A stretch of DNA of 9,356 nt, taken from NCBI GenBank assembly GCA_002455335.1, contig DKKP01000215.1, positions 1 through 9,356 of the forward strand, written 5' to 3'. Origin of the DNA: Anaerolineales bacterium UBA6663. GTDB taxonomy: Bacteria > Chloroflexota > Anaerolineae > Anaerolineales > UBA6663. The notes under the pieces are model-generated. The model made no database searches and was not told where the DNA came from. It saw nothing but the letters and a program-made list of their open reading frames with translations. Both the position numbers and the translations under genes were made by a program. Of this stretch, positions 1 through 5,976 are shown piece by piece (positions within the stretch are counted from its first letter, which is position 1; every line of letters begins with the position of its first letter).

Positions 1-398
1 TAGGCGACCCACACGCCGTCGGGCGCGGGCACGATCCGGCCGATGGCTTCTTCGGGCGCCGACAGTCGTGTGGCTGTCCCATCGGCAGCGACCCGGAAGA
101 GCCCGGTCGGTTCGGTCTCCGCCGTGAGCAGCAGATCGCCGCTGGTCGCGTCGCGTGCGCCGACATCGTCTGAGGCGGTCGCGAGTTTCGTGTAGTAGAA
201 AGTGGTCTCGGTGGCGCAGTCCTCGCCGGCCAACACGCAACTCATCGGCACGACAGCCTGTGTCGCGCGCCCGTCGGCCGAGACCACGCCGATCAGCAGC
301 CATTGGGCAGTCGTCTGGACGGCCGGCGCGGCCGGCGCGCAGGCGGTTAACAGGCCGAGGCCCAACGCGCCGGCCAGAATCGTCGAACGAAGCTTCAT
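1..398 (-). CDS. Putative lipoprotein of unknown function, N-terminal part (C-terminus beyond window edge)
   Basis: The minus strand reads open from an ATG at 398 to the window edge without a stop, giving 132 residues. The first 20 residues form a lipoprotein signal peptide: a basic start (MKLRS), a hydrophobic Leu/Gly/Ala core, and a lipobox LTAC with the lipidated Cys at residue 20. An Ala/Pro linker (APAAPA) follows, so the mature protein is probably anchored on the outer face of the cytoplasmic membrane. The rest contains two further Cys residues about 8 apart (SCVLAGEDC). A run near the edge, GLFRVAADGTATRLS followed by PDGVWVA, resembles one blade of a beta-propeller, but this is only a resemblance. 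No strong Shine-Dalgarno sequence is visible before the ATG. A TACAAT -10-like hexamer lies at 467-462. The gene follows the oxidoreductase gene on the same strand after a 106-nt gap with no clear terminator, so co-transcription is possible. I do not recognise the family. Confidence 0.72.
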   Translation of the reverse strand, partial: MKLRSTILAGALGLGLLTACAPAAPAVQTTAQWLLIGVVSADGRATQAVVPMSCVLAGEDCATETTFYYTKLATASDDVGARDATSGDLLLTAETEPTGLFRVAADGTATRLSAPEEAIGRIVPAPDGVWVA

Positions 399-504
399 TG
401 AAAATGTCCACGGCCCGGTCGCAAGGGTTGAGGTGGTCCTGTGGGCAACCGCCGCGTGACAATTGTAACGCCTCGCCTCGCGAGAAATCCGAGCGCTAAC
501 GACC

Positions 505-1497
505 CTATGGGATCAACAGCAGTTTTCCGACCACGGCGCGCGATTCGAGCAGGCGATGCGCCTGGGCCGCCTCGGCCAGCGGCAACCGTCCGGCGATCGT
601 CGGCCTGAGCGAACCGACCTGAACCAGGTCGAAGACCGCCCGCGTCTGAGCAAGCAACTCCTGCCGGTCTTCGATGTAATGGCTGGCAGCAGCCCAGATC
701 AGGCTGAGCGAACCGCGCCCGCTGCCGGGCGTGATCCCCGACAGACGGTTGATGTCGAAGGGCGCCACTGGCCCGCTCGAGAGGCCATAGATGACGAGCG
801 TCCCACGCTTGCGCAGGCTGGCCAGGCTTGCGTCGAACGTGTCGCGGCCAACCGCGTCGTAGGCGACGTGGACTCCGGCTCCGCTGGTCAACCGATCGAT
901 GGTGTGCACGATGTGGTCAGTGCTGTAAAGGATCGCGTGCTCGGCGCCGTGCTCGCGCGCGAACCTGGCCTTGGCTTCGGTCGAGACGGCCGCGATCGGG
1001 CGCGCGCCGAGGTGTTTCGCGATCTGGAGTAGCAGCCCGCCCACGCCCCCGGCAGCGGCATGTATCAGCACCCAATCGCCGGGTCGAACGCGATAGACCT
1101 GGTGCGTGAGCGCATGGGCCGTGATGCCCTGAAGCGAGATCGCCGCCGCCGTCTCGAAGTCGATCGCGTCGGGCACCGGGAAGAGATGGCTCTCAACGAC
1201 CAGCGTGTATTCGGCGTAGTCGCCGCCCATGTAGCCGGCGTACGCCACCCGATCGCCCGGCCGGAAGGCGGTTGCGCCTGGGCCGACGGCCTCCACGACG
1301 CCGGCCGCCTCGATGCCCGGGATCAGCGGCAGCGCCACGGCGTAGATCCCGCCCTGGCGATGTTGCACGTCGACGAAGTTCACGCCGATCGCATAATTGC
1401 GCACGAGGACCTGATCGGCCGTGGGCGTCGGGATCGCCAGATCGACGACCCGCAGTACATCCGGCCCGCCATGGGTCGAAATCGAAATCGCTTGCAT
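505..1497 (-). CDS. Quinone oxidoreductase-like (QOR family) zinc-independent MDR, NADPH-dependent
   Basis: A 330-residue cytoplasmic enzyme of the medium-chain dehydrogenase/reductase superfamily, quinone oxidoreductase branch. This family typically transfers hydride from NADPH to quinones or other electron-poor alkenes and carbonyls; the substrate here cannot be read from sequence. The N-terminal GroES-like part (about 1-125) carries VNFVDVQHRQG (39-49) and the IPGIEAAGVVEAVG block (59-72). The Rossmann part begins with the nucleotide-binding motif AAAGGVG (147-153). Structural-zinc cysteines are absent, as expected for QOR enzymes, and the length matches the family. The start at 1497 is chosen over an upstream in-frame ATG at 1665 for three reasons: it has a near-perfect ribosome site (AGGAGGT at 1509-1503), the family begins at this methionine, and the upstream extension would run through the promoter. 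The gene is divergent from a tetR-type gene. Its promoter has a 19-bp spacer filled by a palindrome, which suggests control by a MerR-type activator not encoded here. Confidence 0.93.
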   Translation of the reverse strand: MQAISISTHGGPDVLRVVDLAIPTPTADQVLVRNYAIGVNFVDVQHRQGGIYAVALPLIPGIEAAGVVEAVGPGATAFRPGDRVAYAGYMGGDYAEYTLVVESHLFPVPDAIDFETAAAISLQGITAHALTHQVYRVRPGDWVLIHAAAGGVGGLLLQIAKHLGARPIAAVSTEAKARFAREHGAEHAILYSTDHIVHTIDRLTSGAGVHVAYDAVGRDTFDASLASLRKRGTLVIYGLSSGPVAPFDINRLSGITPGSGRGSLSLIWAAASHYIEDRQELLAQTRAVFDLVQVGSLRPTIAGRLPLAEAAQAHRLLESRAVVGKLLLIP

Positions 1498-1526
1498 CAC
1501 TGACCTCCTGAGGAATCCATCCGGCC

Positions 1527-1557
1527 AGCATACAACCTCGAGCGCGCTCGAAGTCAA
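1527..1557 (-). promoter_or_regulatory. Promoter of the oxidoreductase gene with 19-bp spacer
   Basis: On the minus strand TTGACT (1557-1552) is separated by 19 bp from TATGCT (1532-1527). The predicted transcription start near 1520 leaves a leader of about 22 nt that contains the AGGAGGT ribosome site, which fits well. A 19-bp spacer is too long for efficient unaided sigma-70 recognition. It is characteristic of promoters activated by MerR-family proteins, which untwist the spacer DNA. The hexamers themselves are 5/6 and 4/6 matches to consensus. Confidence 0.55.
1535..1554. promoter_or_regulatory. Palindromic operator inside the promoter spacer (MerR-type geometry)
   Basis: The perfect palindrome TCGAGCGCGCTCGA (1538-1551) extends with one mismatched pair to 20 bp (1535-1554). 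Its half-sites read ACCTCGAG and CTCGAAGT around CGCG. The core abuts the -35 hexamer and ends 5 bp before the -10. This is nearly the layout of the classic mer promoter, where the dyad abuts the -35 in a 19-bp spacer. The half-sites resemble the CCTCAAG/CTTGAGG half-sites of SoxR-type operators (11 of 18 positions agree). Binding by a MerR/SoxR-like protein is inferred. Confidence 0.5.
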
Positions 1558-1627
1558 GATCCGTACGGGTCGAGGAGATTGGAGTCGCACAGAGCCCAAC
1601 CTGCCCGGCCCGTGTTTGCTGCGACGT

Positions 1628-1636
1628 TTATCCACA
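1628..1636 (+). promoter_or_regulatory. Perfect-consensus DnaA box (TTATCCACA) in divergent intergenic region
   Basis: TTATCCACA matches the canonical high-affinity DnaA box at all nine positions. It lies between the two divergent promoters, 23 bp before the -35 hexamer of the tetR-type gene. I saw no second box nearby, no AT-rich unwinding element and no dnaA/dnaN genes, so it is not an origin. It could be a regulatory DnaA site or chance. AT-leaning 9-mers of this kind are rare in such GC-rich DNA. Confidence 0.4.
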
Positions 1637-1658
1637 CAAGCCGCGTCAAAGATCCGGA

Positions 1659-1687
1659 TTGACACGTCATGTAATGAGTCGTAACAT
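1659..1687 (+). promoter_or_regulatory. Sigma-70-type promoter of the TetR-MFS-GH3 operon
   Basis: A perfect TTGACA (1659-1664) is followed after exactly 17 bp by TAACAT (1682-1687), a 4/6 match to TATAAT that keeps the key first A and last T. The predicted transcription start is about 1693-1695, only about 5 nt before the tetR-type ATG at 1699. The first message may therefore be leaderless or nearly so, which agrees with the lack of a good ribosome site there. Confidence 0.6.
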
Positions 1688-1707
1688 GGATGTAACGCAT
1701 GGTTACA
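1671..1707. promoter_or_regulatory. Phased GTAAC operator array overlapping promoter and tetR start codon
   Basis: Four GTAA-type elements occur at one helical-turn spacing: GTAAT at 1671, GTAAC at 1681, GTAAC at 1692 and the inverted copy GTTAC at 1702 (steps of 10, 11 and 10 bp). The last two form a perfect inverted repeat, TGTAAC-5 nt-GTTACA (1691-1707), centred on the A of the start codon. ATGTAA also recurs 21 bp apart (1669 and 1690). The array covers the -10 hexamer, the predicted start of transcription and the ATG. That is the expected place for an autorepressing TetR-family operator. Confidence 0.6.
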
Positions 1708-2340
1708 CGACCAACCTCGAAATCCGAGATCAAACGCCGATCGGGCGAGACCCAGGTCGCGGCGACGCGCCAGGGGATCGTCGACGCCTCAGAGCGGCTG
1801 TTCCTCGAGCGGGGCCTCGAGCACACGACCATGGCCGACATCGCCCGGGCGGCGGGGATCACGACCGTGACGCTATACCGATACTTCCCGGGCCGCGATC
1901 CGATCGCGTTTGAGGTCGCGGCCCGCAAGATGCGCGCCATCGCCGCCGCGCCGCGCGTCGATGACCGAAGGCTGACTCTGGCGGCCGTGCGCCAGATCGC
2001 CTTCGGGCTGATCGACCACTTTGACGAACTCCGCGATGCCTACCGGTACATGGGCATGTTCGACCATCTCTACGGTGATCGCTATCCGAACGAGGCCCTG
2101 GCGACCTGGTACAAAGATCTGGTTTTCTCGCTCGAGTGGGGTGGGGTATCGCTGCGCAAGGCCGGCAGGGCGCCGGCCCTGCGCGAGCAAATCATCGTCA
2201 CCCTGAACACCGTCCTGTGCTTCCTCGAAAAGATGGCGGCGCGCGGCGCGTTGTTGTCGCGGGAACAGGGCATCTCGCTGGATGCGCAACTGCGCCACTT
2301 CAGGGGGATGATCGCCGCCACGCTGGATCGACTGGAGTGA
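1699..2340 (+). CDS. TetR/AcrR-family transcriptional repressor
   Basis: A 213-residue DNA-binding regulator. After a basic, flexible N-terminus of about 20 residues, the TetR_N helix-turn-helix occupies roughly 22-75: RQGIVDASERLFLERG, then TTMADIARAAGI, then the recognition-helix block TLYRYFPGRD. These are strong family signatures. The remaining 140 residues are the variable helical ligand-binding and dimerisation domain, with aromatic-rich stretches (YRYMGMFDHLYGDRYP, TWYKDLVFSLEW); the ligand cannot be predicted. The start is the only ATG that keeps the whole HTH, although it lacks a clear Shine-Dalgarno sequence and lies about 5 nt from the predicted transcription start. Its stop is 5 nt before the MFS gene, so the two genes are surely co-transcribed. 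The phased operator over its own promoter points to autoregulation of the whole operon. An inducer related to the transported or hydrolysed glycoside is inferred from the neighbours. Confidence 0.93.
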   Translation: MVTRPTSKSEIKRRSGETQVAATRQGIVDASERLFLERGLEHTTMADIARAAGITTVTLYRYFPGRDPIAFEVAARKMRAIAAAPRVDDRRLTLAAVRQIAFGLIDHFDELRDAYRYMGMFDHLYGDRYPNEALATWYKDLVFSLEWGGVSLRKAGRAPALREQIIVTLNTVLCFLEKMAARGALLSREQGISLDAQLRHFRGMIAATLDRLE

Positions 2341-2345
2341 CGCGC

Positions 2346-3575
2346 ATGCAGGCCACCCTCGCCGCTCAAACCCGAAATCCGATGACGTTGCTCATCCTGG
2401 CGTACGCCGCCTTTGTGGCCCTCGGCCTGCCCGCGGGCCTCCTGGGTGTCGCCTGGCCGACGCTGCGTTCCGAATTCGGCCTGCCGCTCGACGCCATCGG
2501 CCTGATGTTCATCTCGAACACCGCCGGCTATCTGATCTCGGCCACGTTCATCGCCCGGTTGATCGGCCGCTTCGGGATCGGGCCGTTGCTTGTCTTCTCG
2601 TGTCTTGCCTCCGCAGTTTCACTAATGGGCACTCCACTGGCGCCGGCCTGGCTGTTGATCATCCTGCTTAGCGCGCTGGGCGGTTTCGGCTCGGGTGTGA
2701 TGGATGCGGGGCTGAACACCTATCTCGCCGCCGAATACAACGAGGGCCAGATGCAGTGGCTGCACGCGAGTTTCGGCGTGGGCGCCACGCTGAGCCCGAT
2801 CATCGTCACGATCAGCCTGTCGCAGACGGCTTCGTGGCGCGCCGGTTACCTCTTCGTCGGCGCCGTGATGATCCTCATGGCCGTCGCGTTTGCGTTCACC
2901 CAATCGGCCTGGAAACGTCCCAAGACAAAGCCCGCGGATCCCGCACACGGCGAAGCCGCCGAACACGGCCTGATGGATTACCGGACGCCGCTGCGCGAGA
3001 CGTTGCTGCGCCCGGCGACCTGGATCGGCATCACCATGTTCGTGCTGTACTGCGGCGCCGAATTTACCCTGGGCAGCTGGACGTACACGCTCTTCACCGA
3101 GGGCCGCGGGATCAGCCCCGAATTGGCCGGTTTGTGGGCCGGCGGTTTTTGGGGGACGTTCACGCTCGGACGGATCATGGCCGGGCTCTTCGCGCACCGG
3201 CTGTCCCTCAACACGTTGATGCTGGGCGCGATGGCCGTGGGCCTTGTCGGCGCAGCTCTGTTCTGGTGGAACCCGCATCCCTGGGTCAGCGTCGCTGGCG
3301 TCTTCATCACGGGCTTCGCCATCGCCCCGATCTTCGCCAGCCTGATCTCGAGCACGAGTCAGCGCGTCGGCGCCCGGCACGCGGCAAACACCATCGGCAT
3401 CCAGGTCGCGTCGGCCGTGCTCGGCGGCGCCGTGGTGCCCGCGTTTACGGGCTATCTGGCTCAGCGCATTTCGCTCGAGATCGTGCCCGTGATGCTCTTT
3501 ATCGCGCTGGCCGCGTTGCTGGCGCTGTATGCATGGTCGATGACCCGTCGCACGTCAGTCGTTGACGTAGCGTAG
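2346..3575 (+). CDS. MFS transporter, fucose-permease (FHS)-like, putative sugar/glycoside importer
   Basis: A 409-residue polytopic membrane protein of the major facilitator superfamily with about 12 hydrophobic segments. These form two six-helix halves split by a charged cytoplasmic loop (about 187-222, containing KRPKTKPADPAHGE). Features of the fucose permease-like branch are DAGLN at 120-124, WLHASFGVGATLSP at 138-151, and YCGAEFTLGSW at 235-245, with an acidic residue (E239) in the seventh segment where FucP-like proteins carry a Y-G-E-G-W pattern. Proton-coupled sugar uptake is the usual activity of that branch; the substrate here is inferred only from the adjacent glycosidase. I chose the ATG at 2346 rather than an in-frame ATG at 2136 inside the regulator gene. 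It follows GGAG (2334-2337) at 8 nt, lies 5 nt after the upstream stop, and removes a 70-residue non-hydrophobic extension. Confidence 0.9.
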   Translation: MQATLAAQTRNPMTLLILAYAAFVALGLPAGLLGVAWPTLRSEFGLPLDAIGLMFISNTAGYLISATFIARLIGRFGIGPLLVFSCLASAVSLMGTPLAPAWLLIILLSALGGFGSGVMDAGLNTYLAAEYNEGQMQWLHASFGVGATLSPIIVTISLSQTASWRAGYLFVGAVMILMAVAFAFTQSAWKRPKTKPADPAHGEAAEHGLMDYRTPLRETLLRPATWIGITMFVLYCGAEFTLGSWTYTLFTEGRGISPELAGLWAGGFWGTFTLGRIMAGLFAHRLSLNTLMLGAMAVGLVGAALFWWNPHPWVSVAGVFITGFAIAPIFASLISSTSQRVGARHAANTIGIQVASAVLGGAVVPAFTGYLAQRISLEIVPVMLFIALAALLALYAWSMTRRTSVVDVA

Positions 3576-3582
3576 GACGCGC

Positions 3583-3605
3583 TGATCGAGCCGCAGGCGC
3601 GATCA
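3583..3605 (+). other. Intercistronic hairpin between transporter and hydrolase genes
   Basis: TGATCG (3583-3588) and CGATCA (3600-3605) are perfect inverted repeats around an 11-nt GC-rich loop. They sit in the 46-nt gap, 3 nt before the AAAAGGA ribosome site of the hydrolase gene. No U-tract follows, so this is not a terminator. It might stabilise or separate expression of the downstream gene, or be fortuitous. Confidence 0.3.
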
Positions 3606-3621
3606 CCTAAAAGGAACTGCC

Positions 3622-5895
3622 ATGACCGACATCCGCTCCCTCATCTCTCAAATGACCCTGGCCGAGAAGGCCGCGCTCTGCACGGGCGCCACAGCGTGGA
3701 CAACCACGCCGGTCGAGCGCCTGGGGATCCCGGAGCTCCTCGTCTCGGACGGCCCGCACGGGCTGCGTCGGCTCGAGGACCTCAACGCGCTCGGCGCCGA
3801 GAGCCTGCCCGCGACCTGCTTCCCGACGGCGTCGTGTCTGGCGTCGACCTGGGATCCCGATCTCCTACGGACGATGGGGAACGCCCTGGCCGAGGAGGCC
3901 ATCGCCCTGAACGTCGGCGTGATCCTTGGCCCGGGAGTCAACATGAAGCGTTCGCCGCTCGGCGGCCGTAACTTCGAGTACTTCTCGGAGGATCCGTATC
4001 TGGCCGGCGAGATGGCGACTGCCCTGATCGAGGGCATCCAGAGCAAGGGCGTGGGCACCTCGCTCAAGCACTTCGCGGTCAACAACCAGGAGTTCCAGCG
4101 CTTCAGCATCAGCGCCGAGGTCGACGAGCGCACGCTGCGCGAGATCTACCTGCCGGCGTTCGAGACGGCCGTCAAACGCGCCCGGCCGTGGACCGTGATG
4201 TGCTCTTACAACAAGATCAATGGCACGTACGGATCCGAGAACACCTACCTGTTGACCGACATCCTGAAGAAGGAGTGGGGCTTTGAAGGCTTTGTGGTCT
4301 CCGACTGGGGGGCCGTTCACGATCGCGTCAGGTCGCTGGCGGCCGGGCTCGATCTCGAGATGCCAGGCCCGCAAGATCGGCGCGTGGCGGCCGTGATGAC
4401 GGCCGTGCGCGAGGGTCAGCTCGACGAGGCCGTGCTCGACGAAGCGGTTCGCCGGATCCTGACCGTGGCCTTCAAGGCCGCGCAGACTCCCAAGGGCGGC
4501 ACCTTCGACGCAGCGGCGCATCACGCGCTGGCGCATAAGGTCGCGGGTGAGGGCATGGTGCTGCTCAAGAACGACGGGTTGCTCCCGCTCAGAGACCAGC
4601 AGCACATCGCCGTGATCGGGCGCGCAGCGGCCGAGGCACACTTCCAGGGCGGCGGCAGCTCGCACATCAACCCGACGCAGGTCGATGTACCCTTCAAGGA
4701 GCTCAAGGCCCGGGCGCCGGAAGTCGAGCTGACCTATGCTGAAGGCTACCCGGCCGACGACAGCTTTAGCCAGGCGCTGATCGACCAGGCCGTGGTGCTG
4801 GCTCAAGCCGCGGATGTGACCGTGCTGCACATCGCGTTGCCGTCATACAAAGAATCGGAAGGCTACGACCGCAAGGACCTCGACCTGACGGCGCAGCAGG
4901 TCGCGCTGATCCAGGCCGTGGCGGAGGTCCAGCCCAAGACCGTGGTCGTGCTCAACAACGGCGCGCCTGTCGCGATGAGCGCCTGGATCGATGCGGTGCC
5001 GGCCGTGCTCGAGGCGTGGATGATGGGTCAGGCCGGCGCCAGCGCGATCGCGGATGTGCTCTTCGGCAAGCTCAACCCGAGCGGCAAACTGGCCGAGACC
5101 TACCCGCTGCGGCTGGCCGACACACCGGCTGTCGGCAACTGGCCGGGCGGCGCCGGCGCCGTGCGCTACGGCGAGGGCCTGTACATCGGCTACCGCTACT
5201 ACGATCTGAAGGACATGCCCGTGCTCTTCCCGTTTGGGCATGGCCTGAGTTACACGACGTTTGCGTACAGCAACGCCCGCGTCTCGGCGACGACGTTCAA
5301 GGACGTCGATGGCGTGACCGTGAGCGTTGATGTGACGAACACCGGCGCTGTCGTTGGGCAGGAGATCGTGCAAGTGTACGTGCACGACGCTGTCGCCGGG
5401 CTCGATCGGCCCGCGAAGGAACTCAAGGGCTTCGCAAAGGTAGCGCTCGCGCCGGGTGAAACAAAGACCGTGTCGATCGCACTGGGTTTCCGCGCCTTCG
5501 CTTACTATCACCCCGAGCACAAGCAGTGGATCACGGAGAGCGGCGCCTTCGATCTGTTGATCGGGGCCTCGGCCGCTGACATCCGCCAGACGGTCTCGGT
5601 GACGCTCGAGTCGACGTTGGATCTGCCGTGTCTGCTCGACACCGAGTCGACGTTGCGCGAATGGATGACCGACCCGCGCGGCCAGGCCGTGCTCGGCCCG
5701 CTGTTCGCGCAGATCCAGAGCAAGACGCAGGCGCTCTTCGGCGGCGGCGAGCAGGCCGCGATCGGGCTCGACATGATGGAGATGTTGGGCGATATGCCCG
5801 TGGTTAGCGTGCTGATGTTCCTGGCGCGCGCGCTCGATCAGCACCCGGAGGATATCGTGGCCGGGATGCTGGCTCAGGTCCACGGCAAGGCCTGA
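3622..5895 (+). CDS. Glycoside hydrolase family 3 (beta-glucosidase-like), cytoplasmic
   Basis: A 757-residue retaining exo-glycosidase that probably releases terminal beta-linked sugars (glucose or xylose) from imported glycosides. The N-terminal TIM-barrel domain runs to about 285: LGIPELLVSDGPHGLR (34-49), GPGVNMKRSPLGGRNFEYFSEDP (103-125), KHFAVNNQE (149-157), and VVSDWGAVHD, whose D228 is the expected nucleophile. The alpha/beta sandwich domain (about 300-500) contains ESEGYDRKDL (411-420), with E413 the likely acid/base, and ends with NPSGKLAETYP. A fibronectin-III-like domain follows (about 545-660: VTNTG, VVGQEIVQVYV, PAKELKGF, ESGAFDLLIG). A helical tail of about 95 residues closes the protein. 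No PA14 insert is present. No signal peptide is visible, so it acts inside the cell and fits with the upstream importer. AAAAGGA (3609-3615) supports the start. The exact sugar specificity cannot be read. Confidence 0.96.
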   Translation: MTDIRSLISQMTLAEKAALCTGATAWTTTPVERLGIPELLVSDGPHGLRRLEDLNALGAESLPATCFPTASCLASTWDPDLLRTMGNALAEEAIALNVGVILGPGVNMKRSPLGGRNFEYFSEDPYLAGEMATALIEGIQSKGVGTSLKHFAVNNQEFQRFSISAEVDERTLREIYLPAFETAVKRARPWTVMCSYNKINGTYGSENTYLLTDILKKEWGFEGFVVSDWGAVHDRVRSLAAGLDLEMPGPQDRRVAAVMTAVREGQLDEAVLDEAVRRILTVAFKAAQTPKGGTFDAAAHHALAHKVAGEGMVLLKNDGLLPLRDQQHIAVIGRAAAEAHFQGGGSSHINPTQVDVPFKELKARAPEVELTYAEGYPADDSFSQALIDQAVVLAQAADVTVLHIALPSYKESEGYDRKDLDLTAQQVALIQAVAEVQPKTVVVLNNGAPVAMSAWIDAVPAVLEAWMMGQAGASAIADVLFGKLNPSGKLAETYPLRLADTPAVGNWPGGAGAVRYGEGLYIGYRYYDLKDMPVLFPFGHGLSYTTFAYSNARVSATTFKDVDGVTVSVDVTNTGAVVGQEIVQVYVHDAVAGLDRPAKELKGFAKVALAPGETKTVSIALGFRAFAYYHPEHKQWITESGAFDLLIGASAADIRQTVSVTLESTLDLPCLLDTESTLREWMTDPRGQAVLGPLFAQIQSKTQALFGGGEQAAIGLDMMEMLGDMPVVSVLMFLARALDQHPEDIVAGMLAQVHGKA

Positions 5896-5915
5896 GCCTG
5901 TCGCGACGACCGACG

Positions 5916-5956
5916 ACACGGGGCGTCTGGGGCCACCCAGGCGCTCCGTGTGTTTT
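5916..5956 (+). terminator. Strong Rho-independent terminator of the TetR-MFS-GH3 operon
   Basis: Positions 5916-5931 pair continuously with 5936-5951 in a 16-bp stem (14 Watson-Crick pairs and two G-U pairs) capped by a GCCA loop. The stem is followed by GTTTTAT. It lies 21 nt after the hydrolase stop codon. On the opposite strand the stem is not followed by a T-run, so it acts mainly on plus-strand transcripts. It may still shield the two convergent genes from each other. Confidence 0.88.
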
Positions 5957-5976
5957 ATCTGCCGGCGCAGGTCAAC

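Noticed and set aside
318..340. Tandem GGCCGGCGC repeat
   Set aside because: It is simply the Ala/Pro codons of the lipoprotein linker, a low-complexity coding sequence.
1498..1665. N-terminal extension of the oxidoreductase to an in-frame ATG at 1665 (386 residues)
   Set aside because: The extension has no family similarity and would cross the promoter and palindrome. The internal ATG at 1497 has an excellent ribosome site and the normal family N-terminus.
1498..1698. Replication origin suggested by the DnaA box
   Set aside because: Only one box is present, with no AT-rich unwinding element and no dnaA/dnaN/parAB genes.
2136..2345. N-terminal extension of the MFS gene into the tetR-type gene (479 residues)
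   Set aside because: The extra 70 residues are a shadow of the regulator frame (Arg/Gly/His-rich, no membrane segment). The ATG at 2346 has its own ribosome site.
2622..3380. 252-codon minus-strand frame opposite the MFS gene
   Set aside because: It is a shadow of the membrane-protein frame, compositionally biased and without motifs.
3865..5919. Long minus-strand open frames (321 and 358 codons) opposite the GH3 gene
   Set aside because: They are Arg/His/Asp/Leu-rich shadow translations of a well-supported hydrolase, with no family signatures.
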